24,698 bases of DNA from Parachlorella kessleri (GCA_001598975.1 BBXU01001592.1:1-24698), one strand, 5' to 3'; counted from the first letter of the stretch, positions 10,091-22,457 are shown. Made by a program: numbers and translations. The notes: generated from the letters alone by a model not told the origin.

Positions 10091-13000
10091 ATGGGCAACC
10101 AGCTGGGAGCACCGGTTAGGAACCAGCCAGAGAGCGTATCAGAGCTCCCTCACGTCGTTTACAAGGACGCCCTAGGTACTAGACACTGCCTAGCTGGGGG
10201 TGTGAGAGGGCTTGGAAGGCCCCAGCCCTCTGCTGGGCGTCCCATATAATGACGTGACTCGTGGTGGAATACAGGAGGAGGGAGGTTCTTCAAGAGCTCT
10301 CTGTGCGTACACGACGATGGGGGCCTGGTGGTGGTCAAGGTAGGAGCCGGGCATGTAGTTTGCACTACCCATACTAGCGAGTATCTCCACCACACCAGCT
10401 CGCTGACTGAGCTGCCGTGTTCCATTCACTGCAGGTCTACCAAAAGCGTGGGGACTCGCCTGATGTGCGTCCCTACGAGGAGAAGCTGGCCGATATTAGG
10501 TGTGCTGCCGCTCAGCAAGTTTGGCAAGCTTGGCCTCTGCAGCCAAGGTGCTGGTCACTGTCATGAACTTACAAACTGCTGTTCCTGGCCCCCAGGAGTC
10601 GGCTCTTGACAGTGAACTACCCCCACGTCTGGCCCACCCAGAAGTTTTTCCACAGCGAGCGGGCGGTGTACCTCATGCGGCAGTACCTCTTTGCCAATCT
10701 CAGCCGGCGGATCACCACGAGGCCCTTCTTCTCCCACATAGAAAAGGTCAGCAATAAGGGTGGGGCTGGCAGGTGGTCGGCAGTATGGTGGTGGTGGTAG
10801 TCAGCATCCTGTTTGTGGAGGCTCAATCGCTGCCTTCACCGGTCTCATGAAGAGCGTGGCAGAAGAGCGGAAACACCATACTGTTGACGGCCTGCCACCT
10901 CCGGTACCATACCAGATGCTCCCCATACAACTGGCCCTTGCCCCTGCCTGCTGCAGAAGTGGGTTGCGTACCAGCTGCTGCTGGCGCTGGTGCAGTGCCA
11001 TGAGCGCGGTGTGTGTCATGGGGACATCAAGTCAGAGAACACGCTCCTCACTTCCTGGGACTGGGTCTACCTGGTGGACTTTGCGCCTTACAAGCCCACC
11101 GCCCTGCCTGCCGACAACCCGGTGAGTTGTGCTGTGCTGTGGGTGGGGCAGGCAGGGGGCTTGGGTGCGATTGTGTGGAGGCCTTGGCTGGCTACAAACC
11201 GTGGCAGAGACAGCTGACGGCCAAAGCTTTGCAGGGCCACATCACCATGGCGGGGGCTTGCGGGCGGTGCAGCTGCCGCCGTGAGTGTGGAGGTTGCAGA
11301 TGCGCTGATGCCCTTGGCTGTTTGAAGGCAGGGAGGCAAGCTCGGGTGTGTGTGCCCGCAGGCGGATTTCTCCTTCTTCTTTGACACGGCCGGCCGCCGC
11401 AAGTGCTACATTGCGCCGGAGCGGTTCTATGACTCAGCGAGCCCGCAGGCCGCTAGGGAGGCGGCAGCCATGCAGCTCACCCCTGCCATGGTGCGCACGT
11501 GGGAGATGTGTGCACTTCGCGCGCTTGCAATCTCTCGAGTGTTGCTGCGCTTTGCTGTTTTCACCATGCACTGGGGCTGCGCCTTGACGGGCTGTCCCTG
11601 TGCTCCTTATTCACTCAAGTTCACGGAGTGTAGCCCTGAAGCCCATGAGCTTGGCAGTGGAAGCCTTGGGACGAACTTCATGCAGCATGCCTTCAGCGTC
11701 TGTGCGAGTGGCGTCTGCAGGACGTGTTCTCTGCTGGTTGCGTGCTTGCCGAGCTGTTCATGGATGGCCAGCCACTCTTTGACTACTCCAAGGTGCGGCG
11801 GCTGTGACCCTGATGCAGCACCCGGTGGCAGCACTGCAGGCTGCGCCACGCACTGAGCTTGACTGCTGTGCCTGTATAATGCTTGGCTAAGCACATGGAG
11901 CAGCCTCACACCCGCTGCAACTACCTTCAGCCCTCATGACTCAGTACCCGGTACACTGCGTGCTTTGGAGTTCACCCACTCGCTGGGATGCTGCAGTTGT
12001 TGGCCTACCGGCTGGGCCAGTACGACCCGGCCCCAGCGCTGGACAAGGTGGAGGCGGGGGTGAGGGAGGTGGTGCTGCACATGACCCGCAGGGACCCAGC
12101 CCAGAGAAAAACTGCTGCAGAGTACCTACAGGTACTTGCCGTAATCGCTTGGTATGCCTGCACAGGCGTGGGCTGTCAGCTGGGGTTGGAGGGTGGGGGC
12201 CGGCTGGCTGAGGCAGACCAGGCAGTCAGCGCCTAGTGGATGCACCGCACGCCGGTTGTAGTCAGTCGCTCTGCAGCAGTTGCGGTGTTAAGACTTGGGT
12301 GCCAGGGTAGGTCAGTCCTATCGTGCACCGTCCCGGCCTGGGGCATCACCCTTCCCAACAACCACCGCCCCCCCCCTCCCCCCCTCTTCTCCCACATGCA
12401 CATGGTCGCCGCCTCGCCGCTGTGCGCAGATGCTGAGCGACCTGGCGCTCCCGCCGACGTTTGGCAGCGTGGTGCGCCCTTTCTTCTCCTCCATGCTGGC
12501 CCTGGACTCTGACGCCCGCGTGGCGCTGGTGGATGAGGAGTACGCCCACCTCAAGGCCAGGCTGGCGGGGCCGCCCAGCAGCAGCGCCAACTCCAAACAC
12601 CTCAACGGCAGGCTAGGCGCAGGTGACGGACGGCCCCCCGGGTTGCTTGCTGCAGCGTGGTGCTAGGGTCCTGTGTCACTCCAGTGAGGGCGGCAGCATA
12701 GGAGCCGCGGAAGCGGCTGACGGAGCTGGTGGCTTGTAGACCACTTGCTGCCACGGCCAGGGGCTGGAGGCAGGCTCTCGGTCTCGCTCCACTTGGTGCG
12801 GCTTTGCATCATTGTCATGAGTGCTGCTTCGGAGGTGGTGCAACCCTTTGCGCGGAGTAGCTGCTATCGCCTCCCACACAGCAGGAAGGGCGCCGGGACT
12901 GCCATCTCACCTGCCACTCTGCTTTTGGGCTTGATCTGCAGCTGCCGTGTCGGGATGGGCAGGGCCGGCCCAGCAGCCCAGCAGGCAGCGGGGCCCCCAC

Positions 13001-16000
13001 CAGTCCGAGGTGGCAGCGCTGCTCTCACAAGCCCAGGCCGTGCTGCAGCAGTTGGACGGCTCCTCAGGAGGGGCGCTTGGCCGGCGCAGCAGCAGCGGCA
13101 GTGGCGGCGGCGGCACGGGCCACCGGAGGACGGTGAGCGGTAGCAGCAGCAGCACCAGCGGGCAGGCGGGCGGGGAGGCGGGCGGGCGGCAGCAGCCTAC
13201 CGACCGTGCAAGCGGTGATGTGGGGGTCTTGAGCGTGGGATCACGGGGCGGTGGCCTGCAGAGTGGCATCGCGGACGCTGCGGCGGCTGGGGTGGCCGAC
13301 GAGGCCGGAACCGTGGCTGGGGCGGCGTTGGCAGAGGCTGGGGAGGACGGCGACGGGCCAGTGGCAGCGGGGGCCAGCCCCGAGTGTATGGTGCTGGTGG
13401 CGGTGCTGCTTTGCACGCTGCTGAGGGGGGCGCGCCTGCAGGAGCACAAGGTGCGGGGGAGGCATGTGGGGGTTGGAGGTCGAGCAGGTGTTCAAGGTGC
13501 TGAGGGCGGTTGTCGTGATGAGTAACCAATGCTGTTTGTGCTCTATGCTTCAGCCGGAGAGAAGTTGGTGGGCGCCCTACAGCACAATCCACCCCCCCCC
13601 CCCCCCCCGGGACCCCATACCGACACAGACACACCAACACACATGTATGCACCCCGACGCCCAGCCCTTGCATCTGGCTGCCGTTGCAGACCCGCGTGGT
13701 GTCGCTGCTGTGCGACAGCGCCGCCTTCTGTGATGACGACACGCGGCTGCAGCGCGTCGTGCCGTACCTCATAGCCGCCACCTCGGAGCCGCTGGCGGCC
13801 GTGAAGGGCAGGGCGCTGCGGGGCCTGGCCACCGTCCTGGCGCAGGCAAGCAAAGCAAGCACAGCATGCATGGAGGGCGGCACGCTTCTACCACCACATA
13901 CCGGTGGTCTGACGTAGTCTAACAGCGTAGCACCACCTGACCCTGGTGTGCTTGCGGACGTTGCATATTCTGGCTCCCTGCTGGCACTGCTTGTGGCGGA
14001 CTATTCGCACCATGAAGGTGGCGCCATCCAGCAGTGCTCCCTTGTTGCCGACAGCAGGCTGTAGTTATTCGTTCCCCGCTGAGCATGAGCTGTTTGCTGT
14101 GCTGATGGCATCTGTGAGAGACGGACACAGCGCAAGCGGTGAGGGGGGCCGCCAGTACCCACCTGGCCTTCCGTCCGCTCTTGACTGCACTGCGCTGGTA
14201 CCACCCTTGATGCTGTTGCACTGGTACTGCCCTGACGATGCGCAGGTGCGCAAGGTGCCCCCAAGCGATGCCAAGATTTTCACCGAGTACATCCTGCCCT
14301 GCCTCTCGCTGCTGCCGACAGATGCTGAGCTGTCAGTCCAGGTGTGCCCTGCCGCGGGTGTGACCCTTGCTAGCTTGGCTGGCTGACTGCACGGGCAGGA
14401 CAGGGGCTCCCCTGGAATGTTGGGTGGTCTCACACTGGACAGCTGCTGCAATGGCACCATGTAGCCTTGATGCCAACATGACTTCCCTTGGTGTGTGCTA
14501 TGAACAAGGTACATGAAGAAGTCCGATGACCCATACCCACAGTTAAGGGTACACTAGGTGCCTGACAGCTGCCCATGTCATGCCCCGCAGGTGGAGTATG
14601 CGTGCGTGGTGTCCCTGCTGGCCAGCACCGCACGATCCTTCCTGGAGCAGCAGCAGCGCCGGCGGCTGCAGCACCTGCAGCAGCAGCAGCAGCAGCAGCA
14701 GCAGGCGGCGGGGGCGGGGGCGGCGCTGGCGGAGGCTGCTGGGGCCGCTGGGGGGGCGAGCGGGTCCAGCCTCATGAACTACGATGAGGAGGTGGGAGGG
14801 TGGGGCATGGCAGAAGATGTGCAGCAGCTGCTGCTGATAATGATAATGACATTGATAAGAACGATAATGATGTTGGTGCCTACAACAATGGCCGCTGTGT
14901 CGCTGCCTTGTGTGTCGAAGGCGTGTGTTTGGGAAGCCGGCCCCTGCCCCACACAGCCCCCCTTTCCTGTGTGTGAAGCATATTGAACGGGTCAGGTGAC
15001 GAGCTGGAGTGCTTCCCGACCACCCGCCAAGCTGCAGCACCACAGCTGCGGTTGTTTACAGCAGAGCCACTTCTGTAGGCCTGCAAAGCCGGTGCTGCTC
15101 AAGGCGCCGCCCCTAGTTGCATCTCCCTTGCCAGCATGTTTTTGAGCCATGGGATGGCCATAAACCTGCAGTCTGACTGTTCGTATACTTGCCGCCGCTC
15201 TTGACTAGCAGATGGCACACCTTCGAGGCAACGTGGAGCGAGTGGTTCACGAGCTGCTGGTGGGCCCGCACGTCGAGACCAAGCTGGCCCTGCTGCCGCA
15301 CCTGCACCGCCTGGCCACGTTCTGTGGGAGGAGGGACACCGCGGACCTGCTGCTGCCGCCGCTGCTCACGTTCCTCAATAGCCCCCAGTGGCAGGTCAGC
15401 CAGCGGGAGGTTGGGAGGGGGAGAGCACCTGGGGCTGACCGTGAGGGTGCAGTGGACGGCGTAGGAAGGCAGGCTGCCTGGGGGGGTGATCTCTGAGCAA
15501 GGTGTTGGGAGGGCGGCAGGTTAATCCGCAAGCCCCGCACAAGCTCCTGATGTTGAAAGAACCTTTTCAAGGCGAGGGTGTCGTTTTGAGGGCTTGCTAT
15601 CGGGCATTCTCCTCCTATGTCAATACTACAGAGGCTGCGCATGTGCCTGCCTGGCAGTACCGCCGATGCCTGGCTGCCTGCCTGGCTGCGTGCAGGTGCG
15701 TGCTGCCTTTTACCGGCACTTGGGTGGTGTGGGCCCCAGCCTGGGCGGAGAAGGCTTGGCTGCCATCGTCCTCCCCTTCCTCGACCGCATGATGATCGGA
15801 CCCGAGGATGCAGGTGGGGCGGGGTCAATAGCTGGTGTGCTGTCCGGGGTCAATCCAGCTGGGGCAGGCTACTTCCCTGGGACTTCTCTCCCTCCAACAG
15901 ACGTGGTGCAAGATCTATCATGGGCCGACGTTGTCATACTCCCGTGGCCCTTGCTGGTCAAGTGATGCGCATGAGGAGAGTGTGTTGCGTGGGTCGCGCC

Positions 16001-19000
16001 ATGCTAACAGCTGTCAACAAGTCCGCGCTGCTGGAGACCCACCGCCCTGTAGGCATGGACGGCCTCTGGTTGCATACCCCTCTCTGGCCGCTGCTCTGCC
16101 ATGTTGCTGTGCATGAGTCCGTGCACCTGGCTGCCTGGCTGGCTGGCCGCAGTGGCTGCGGAGGCGGTGAGCTTCCTGGGCCGGGTGTGTGGCGCGGGCC
16201 TCCTGCGCAAGCGCTTCCTGCTCATGGTGGCCGCCAAGCTGCACCACTTCCGCTTGCTGCAGGTGCGCACACAGGGTCGCCACAGTGGTTTTGAGGGTGC
16301 TTCGCTAGTGCACAGCTGGCCTTCCTTGCTTAACCCCGCCGGCCTGTGGATACCACAGGCCGATCACTCATACATGTGTGCACAAGTAAGAGGAGTGGAG
16401 GCTGTCATCCGGGCATACCACCGGTTGGCCAAGGGCTGTAGGCACACCTGGGCCTTTGCTGTCACCGTTCACGCTCTTGTCTCAGATTAAATTTTGCCCA
16501 AAAAATTCTGGTTGAAGATGTACATCACCCCTTCCTGCAGTCACCCAGCACGGCCGTCCGCTCGGCAGCGGTGCAATTCGTTGTAGCGGCAGCCGGCCAG
16601 CTGTCACCGGCGGAGGTGTTTGCTCAGCTGCTGCCCCTTGTGCGCCCGCAGCTGACACAGGAGCCGCTGTCGCTCGAGGTGGGGGCTGCGCCACTTGGGG
16701 GTCACCACGGGCTGCTCTCCCTCCTATAAACAGGGAATAAAACGAAACAGAGAGGCATCGTTGCTCTCGTTCAGCAGCTTGCTTGCTTGGGTAGCGGGCG
16801 CTGCTGTGACAGACGCACATTTACAGTCAGTGAAATATGGCTGAAGTGTTGGAGAGTAGACGTGATGAGCCCAACAAGAGCGGCCCCGCTAAGGGTTTGG
16901 TTGCAGGCACCTGCGCTACTAGTCCGAGCACTGGCCACGAGCACAACCCCGCTCTGGCAGCCCTCCCCCCACAAGGAAGGGCAGCCCCTCCCGCAGCAGC
17001 AGCAGCAAGCCCCCTCTCCATCCTCCTCGGCAGCATCAGCAGCGGCAGTCTCCCGCCGCCCCACCATAGACCCAGCCACCACCGGCAGCCATGCGGGGGT
17101 GCTGCGACAATCGATCGACTCGGCCCTGCACCCCAGGCCCTACACCCACCAAGGCAGTCCCAGCCCGTCGCGGCTGCACAGCAGCACCGGCGGTGGCGCT
17201 GTCGCTGGGCTTTCCCTGCATGCTATGCCCGCTGTGCCGGGGGCAAACAGCATGATCATCCCCGCCCCCGCCTCAGCCGCCTCCTACAGCATCTCTCTGG
17301 ATTCCCGATTCCTGCACCCCGGCAGCAGCTTCCTCTCGGCGGCCCTAGAGCAGTCCATACTGGGCAGTGCAGGGGCGCACGGGGGCCACTTGATAGCGAG
17401 CGCCAGCGCAGCAGCCGCAGCGGGGGCCCCTGGCGCCAGCCGGGGCCAGGGTAGCAGGCTGCACTACTCGGCCCACATGAGCGCCGCTGAGCGAGGCATG
17501 CACCTTGTGGCGCGGGCAAAGCGCAGCGCGCCACACCCGGCGGGCGGCCTCGGTGATGTGGTGCTCCAGCGGCAGATGACGCCGGGTGCCATGTACGGGA
17601 CAGCCATGTATGGTGAGCTGCTGCTGGTGGCTTGCTGCTGGTGCCCTGCTGTGGTGGTGGGTTGGGAGGCAAGGCTCATGTTCAGTGACTGGAGTAGGGT
17701 GCTGGCCTAAGCCAAGCCTGGGTGGAACGAAACGCCATCCTTGGTATGGTGGTGCCGATGTTGCGGCGTTTAGCCTTGCAATGTGCCCTGAGTGGTGCAC
17801 TCCTGCACCTCCCTTGTCGACCCTGCTGCAAGCCTCACTGGCTGTGTGTCTATGTGTGCGTGTGTGTGCAGGCATTGACGAGGTCAGCCCCCAGCCCAGC
17901 GCAGCCCTGGCCCAGGCCGGCGTCCGGGACGCGGTGTCGGCAGCACTCTCTGTAGGGCTGCCGGACGGGCCAGACACGGCGGCCGCGGTGGCGCCCTGGC
18001 AGCCGCGGGGGGTCTTAATGGCGCACTTGGCCGAACACCGCAAGTGGGTGTGGGTAGACGGGATGGGATGGGATGGTAGGCCTGCGTGTGCTTCCTTGTG
18101 CTCGCTGCCCTGACCACGAAGGCGGATGCCGCAAGGGTCTCCGGCCTCTGGTGTTAATGGACTTGGTTGCCAGGGATACGCAAGTCTACCTACACACTCA
18201 ATAGCGAGGTCTGGCAAGTGCCCATGTCCGTCCCTACTCTCATGGCTGCCAGTGGGCAGCAGGCCTACCCTTACTCGATCTGCTGGGCTGCTCGCTCCAT
18301 GGCAGGCATGATAGTAAGGGTGGCAGGAGGTGCGAACAGTTGAGATAGGGGCGGACAGTGACTGACAGGGCTGGATGCAATGCAGATGTCAACTCTCTGC
18401 ATGCAATACTTTGTTGCAGGGCCGTCACGCGGCTGGCGGTAGCCCACAATGGCGCCTTCTTTGCCAGCGCCAGCGCCGACGAGACGGTCAAGGTGTGGGA
18501 CTGCCGGAGGCTGGAGAAGGACGTCTCCTTCAGGTCAAGGCTGACCTACGCGGGACAGGGTGAGCCGACCGCGTAGCCAGTCTCTCGGTGGGCTTGGATC
18601 TCAGTGCTTGTTGATGGTGGCAGGCAGGCGAACAGAGGAGAGTAGGGGGAAAGTGTATAAATGGGGCTGGGTGCAGTCATGGCGATATGGCATCGTTGCC
18701 GCAAGCTTTGGCTGCGTGTGGAAGGAGCGTCTGCGTGTTGGGTTGGCGTCGGATGCTGCCTGATGAGGTCCAATACAACAAGGGCATGCTGAACAAAAGT
18801 TGTTGTGAGCAGACCCAAGTAAATCCCTCCTCTTGCTTCTCCTCCATTATGTGAAGGTGGCCTTGGGGCAGGTTGTTCAGATTGGGAGGCATGCGGTTCC
18901 GGAAAGTTGGTAGCCTTGCCATCATATGGGAGGCTGGTGCACAAGGGAACATATATACAGTTTATGCATGCCCTTGACCCGGGGCTAGTGCAGCTCTTAT

Positions 19001-21657
19001 GAGGCGTGCCTCATGTCGCGTATGGGCTTAACCCCCACCACCCCTCCAGTGTCTACCCACCTCCCGCAGGCGGGCGCATCGCAGCTGTGGCAGCGTGCCA
19101 CGACGGCCAGAGCATCGCGTCCGGCTCCAGCAACGGCAGCATCCATGTGTGGCGGGTTGAGTACACGTGCAGGGGGGCGGGAGGGGCGCCCGACAGGTAC
19201 ACCGGGCTGACCAACATGCGGCAGGTAGGTAGGAGGAGCGGCAGCCGGTGGGTGGCCTGCGGCGGAGGAGGGTTCATATCTGTGCTTCGCTCCACACGTG
19301 CTCTGCCTTGCACCTGCTCTCTTTCTTGCTGCGCGAGGTGCATCCGCACCCCTGTTATTGCCCCTTGGTGGGAGCCAGGCACCGCCAGAGTAGCACCCAC
19401 CCGCGTCTCTGCCATACCCCTGCTTCGCGCATCTGTGGTGAAGGCGGGGAAGGGCCCTTCCCTGAGTGCTCTGGTGACCAGAACCCCAAGCGGAGGGGAG
19501 GGCTCCACAACATTTGGCGCTGCTCCCACTGATACCGCTGATGCAGGTGTCCCCCAACAGCGGCTCGGTGCTGGATGTGTCCTCCTGGGGCCCCTCCCTG
19601 CTGGTGTATGCCACGCAGAGGGGCGGGGTTGCGGCCTGGGACCTGCGCATGAGCGCTGACGCCTGGGCGCTCCCCGCCTCCCCCAGCCAGGTACGGGGTG
19701 GTGTTGTTGCGGACAAGGAATGCAAGGCAGGGCACAGGAAGAGCGGGCAGGCAGTTGCAGGGCCGCGGCAGCTCTGCTCGCAACCGGGGTTGGCTGTGTG
19801 AATGAAACAATTATCCATGCTGGCTGGCGTCTTTGCAGCCTGTTGGTGCTTGGCGCATGTGCGTTGGCTTGATCTCTCGCAGGAGCTTGGCGAGGGCATG
19901 CCTGGTAGGCATACCTCCTTGCAACCTCCTTGCATGAGGGTGCGAGCTGTCAAAGGCAGGGTCAATGGCAGGTTGTCAGCCGAAGATGAATGCGGACCAT
20001 AGTGATAGAGGATGGCGAGGTGTTGTCGAGGGCCTCCTTCCTGCTAGCAGGACCAAAGAGGATCCCACGCACTGTGCATGCTGTGCAGGGCCTGCTGGAG
20101 CGCTTTGCCCTGGACCCCTCCCCCGGCCAGAACTGGCTCGTCACCGGCTCCACCCGCGGCCACCTGACCCTCTGGGACATCCGCTTCCGCCTGCCCGTCA
20201 ATTCCTGGCAGCACCCGGCTGCCGGCACCGTTGCCAGCCTGGCGGTGGCGGCCGCGCCTCCCACAAGGCTGGGCATTCGGCAGGGCGCGGCCGCGGGGCC
20301 CCTGCTGTATGTGGCTGCGGGGGAGAATGAGGTCGGGCTGTGGGACGTGGCTGAAGGGCGGTGCCTGCAGGTGAGGCGGGCCTGGCAGGGAGGCGGGGCG
20401 GGCTGGGGCGGCAAGAGAGCTAAGTGTAGAGGCAGGAGCAGCGGTGTTGCTGGCTGGTGGCGTCCGGTTGATCCTCCTGCGGTTGTACAGTGGGCTTCAG
20501 TGGCACGCTGCAGTGAAGCCGGGACCAAACAGCCGCCTGACCACGCATAGTTGTCCTGCTGGCGCACTTACGGCCTGGCCTGCCCTAGCCAGGCATATGT
20601 CATTCCAGGCCAACCCTACCCGTGACTTCCCACCTACCGACCCAAATGTCCAAGCTTTACCATGCTGGTGTCCTCAACCATCTCTCACTGCAGGTGCTGC
20701 GGGTGCTGCGGCCTGGCGCCCTAGAGGCCTCGCGTCGCGCGGTGCCGTCTGCGCTGGCCCCGCCCTCCCACTCCTCGCTGGGAGGGGGCCTTGGCGCCCG
20801 GCAGCAGGACATGATGGGCAGGGCCAAGCAGCTGGGCATTGGGGAGCTGCAAACCCCGCAGCCCCGCAAGGACGGGTGAGTCGCTGTGCAGTCCCCCCCC
20901 CCCTTCCCGATGGGCAGGGCGGCAGCCCGCGCATGGGGAGTGTGGCGCCCCATGCTGATGCTCTGCGCAAAGCCGGCATGCCACCTGAGGCAGGTGTTGG
21001 GCTCCCTGGATGGCCGAAGGCGTCATGCCTGCTGCATATGTGTGTCCTTTGGGGTCCCCTGTTGACCAACCCGGGCAGAGTGGCAGTGCACGAGGCCTGC
21101 TTCAGTGCGGGTCTAGATCACATCCCTGCGGCCGCCCTCTCTGCCCCCGCAGGTGCCGCGCGCTGCTGCCCACCCCCGCCGGGCCCGTCCTCTGGGCTGG
21201 GACAGACCGCACCGTCCGCTGCTGGGACGCCGCCAAGCCTCAGCAAAGCTACGTAGTCTGCACCGCACCACCTCCCGTCCCGCTGCCGCACCCGGCACAG
21301 CTGCCGCCCGCTGGCGGCATCGCGCAGGCCGCGGCAGCAGCACAGGCGGGAGATGCAGCAGGCGCGGCGCACGTGAGCTTGGTTGACGTGCCAAAGTACG
21401 AGTACAGCCAGCGCAGCGTGCAGGGCGTGCCAGTGATAGAGGAGTTCTGTACGCTCGAGCGCAGCACCAGCGGCGCCGGGGTGGGGGCGCTGGCGGGGGG
21501 TGGCGGCGGCCAGCACTCGCAGCGGCTGGGGTGGGCGGAGCGGGCCGCAGCGCAGTGCCACCAGCAGCCCATCCTGGACCTAGCACGCGTAGATGCCACC
21601 TCCCAGCCGCTGCTGCTGACCTGCTGCCACGACGGAACCATAAAGGCGTGGAGGTAG
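10091..21657 (+). CDS. VPS15: VPS15 (PIK3R4) regulatory subunit of the class III PI3-kinase complex
   Basis: Twenty-five exons in phase encode about 1618 residues: 10091-10175, 10275-10339, 10435-10499, 10596-10746, 10957-11121, 11362-11490, 11721-11792, 11997-12131, 12430-12622, 12942-13450, 13690-13845, 14246-14341, 14591-14791, 15212-15394, 15696-15813, 16153-16262, 16541-16678, 16907-17612, 17872-18043, 18420-18559, 19070-19224, 19547-19690, 20089-20370, 20694-20875 and 21153-21657. VPS15 holds the VPS34 lipid kinase with Beclin-1/ATG6 on endosomes and autophagic membranes to make PI3P. MGNQ gives a myristoylation site. The kinase-like domain (about 28-340) has FFKSSLCVHDDGGLVVVK, HGDIKSEN at 143-150 (HGD replaces HRD) and DFA at 163-165 (replacing DFG), both usual in VPS15, then CYIAPERFYD. 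HEAT-like helices follow (about 500-920), then C-terminal WD40 repeats (about 1125-1618), for example ADETVKVWD, GHLTLWDIRF, TDRTVRCWD and the final HDGTIKAWR. It is longer than human (1358) or Arabidopsis (about 1490) VPS15 because of low-complexity inserts in exons 10, 13 and 18. Intron 11 starts GC. Confidence 0.97.
13592..13608 (+). repeat. Poly-C tract in VPS15 intron 10
   Basis: Seventeen consecutive C lie about 80 bases upstream of the exon 11 acceptor (GCAG at 13689). A shorter run of 11 C occurs in intron 24 (20893-20903). The runs are on the coding strand, so they may serve as extended pyrimidine tracts. Confidence 0.75.
13846..14245 (+). other. VPS15 intron 11, GC-AG type, 400 bases
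   Basis: The donor reads CAG|GCAAGC and the acceptor GCGCAG. Removing it joins VLAQ to VRKVPPSD in frame, which matches the HEAT region of the family. No GT donor nearby gives a better fit. I see no further feature in it. Confidence 0.7.
14678..14704 (+). repeat. (CAG)9 trinucleotide run encoding polyGln in VPS15
   Basis: Nine uninterrupted CAG codons inside exon 13 give nine glutamines after LQHL, followed by an Ala/Gly-rich stretch. The run is in frame and within the HEAT-like region, so it probably forms a disordered loop. Confidence 0.9.
14792..15211 (+). other. VPS15 intron 13 with a GATAAT-type repeat
   Basis: A 420-base intron between exons 13 and 14. It contains an imperfect repeat of GATAATGATAATG type at about 14834-14873, notably AT-rich compared with its surroundings. 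Nothing else is recognised. Confidence 0.55.
18560..19069 (+). other. VPS15 intron 20, the longest intron here (510 bases)
   Basis: It separates two parts of the WD40 domain, joining LTYAGQ to GGRIAAVAAC in phase 1, as expected from the family. It has no recognisable coding content or repeat. Confidence 0.6.
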
Positions 21658-21839
21658 CGCGCGCGCCCCCTTCCCCCCTCGAAGTCTGGCTGGCTGGCCA
21701 GAGTAGTCTTGCAAGGCGCCGTGCCGTGCCGCCGCTGCCGCACAGTTGGGGCTGTCTGGGAGTCTCACAGCAGACAGGGGATGCAGGCAAAAGCCACAGC
21801 CCAGCTCGGTTGCCGATACTTGGTTTGGTCTCCCCAGCA

Positions 21840-21844
21840 TGTAA
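21840..21844 (+). terminator. UGUAA poly(A)-type signal of VPS15
   Basis: TGTAA lies 183 bases after the VPS15 stop codon, a normal distance for the green-algal UGUAA polyadenylation signal. No cleavage-site evidence is available from sequence alone. Confidence 0.5.
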
Positions 21845-22418
21845 ACCTAGCTATATATCGCATGTGGCTTGGATGATGCGTTGGTGTATATGTTGGCCGT
21901 TGTTTACAGTGGTCCTTGCTGTTGTATCTCAGGGTCAGAGGGACAACTACAATGGCTTCAAGCCCTCCTACCAGATGCACGCACAAAACTGTCCTCTCAA
22001 ATGAATGAAAGATGTTGTATGAAAGTTGTTGACTTTGCGATCAGCTATGTGCATCGTCACCTCCGAATCAAATGTGCATGGAAGCAAGATGATGGCAATC
22101 AAAGTATGGTCGGGACTGCAAAACGCCAGTGGGCACTCCTAACTGAATCTTCTCGGGGAGGGCAAGATTCTACAGTTTAAAATTCCACTCCAGCAAAGCC
22201 CATGCAGGCTCAACCCATTGCACTCCCAAGGCTCCTTATGCCAGCATCATCCGCTTGCCTTGCTTGGGGCCACCCCTCCTGCACAGAGGGGAGCGTCTGC
22301 CACTTGTGCCGAGACATTTGTTTTGAAGTGACGGCTGGAGGGTGCAGCTGCAGCACCACGAGCGGTATAGGCAGGTACTCCAGACTGAGCACGTGGTCCC
22401 TCATGGGCGCACCTTGCC

Positions 22419-22457
22419 TTACATGTTGTAGTACATGCTGTGGCATGTAGCAACATG
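22419..22457 (-). terminator. Hairpin overlapping the UGUAA signal of the rhodanese gene
   Basis: On the minus strand, CATGTTG and TACATGC pair with GCATGTA and CAACATG around a 4-base loop (22439-22442), giving two 7-bp stems interrupted by a small internal bulge. The 3' arm ends in CAACATG directly followed by TAA, so TGTAA (22423-22419) overlaps the stem base. It lies about 157 bases after the stop codon. Confidence 0.5.

Noticed and set aside
10957..11121. Idea that VPS15 is a degenerate kinase because HRD and DFG are altered
   Set aside because: HGD and DFA are the normal forms in the VPS15 family, so this is not a lineage-specific loss.
19879..19902. Possible small exon between VPS15 exons 22 and 23
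   Set aside because: The 22-base segment between a CAG and a GTAGGC would break the reading phase, while the direct join keeps frame and matches the family.
18997..19965. 322-codon open frame on the minus strand
   Set aside because: It covers VPS15 WD40 exons and introns in antisense. GC-rich coding DNA often gives long antisense frames, and no domain is visible.
21869..22180. 103-codon plus-strand frame after VPS15
   Set aside because: No family resemblance, no splice context, and it lies in a 3' intergenic gap.
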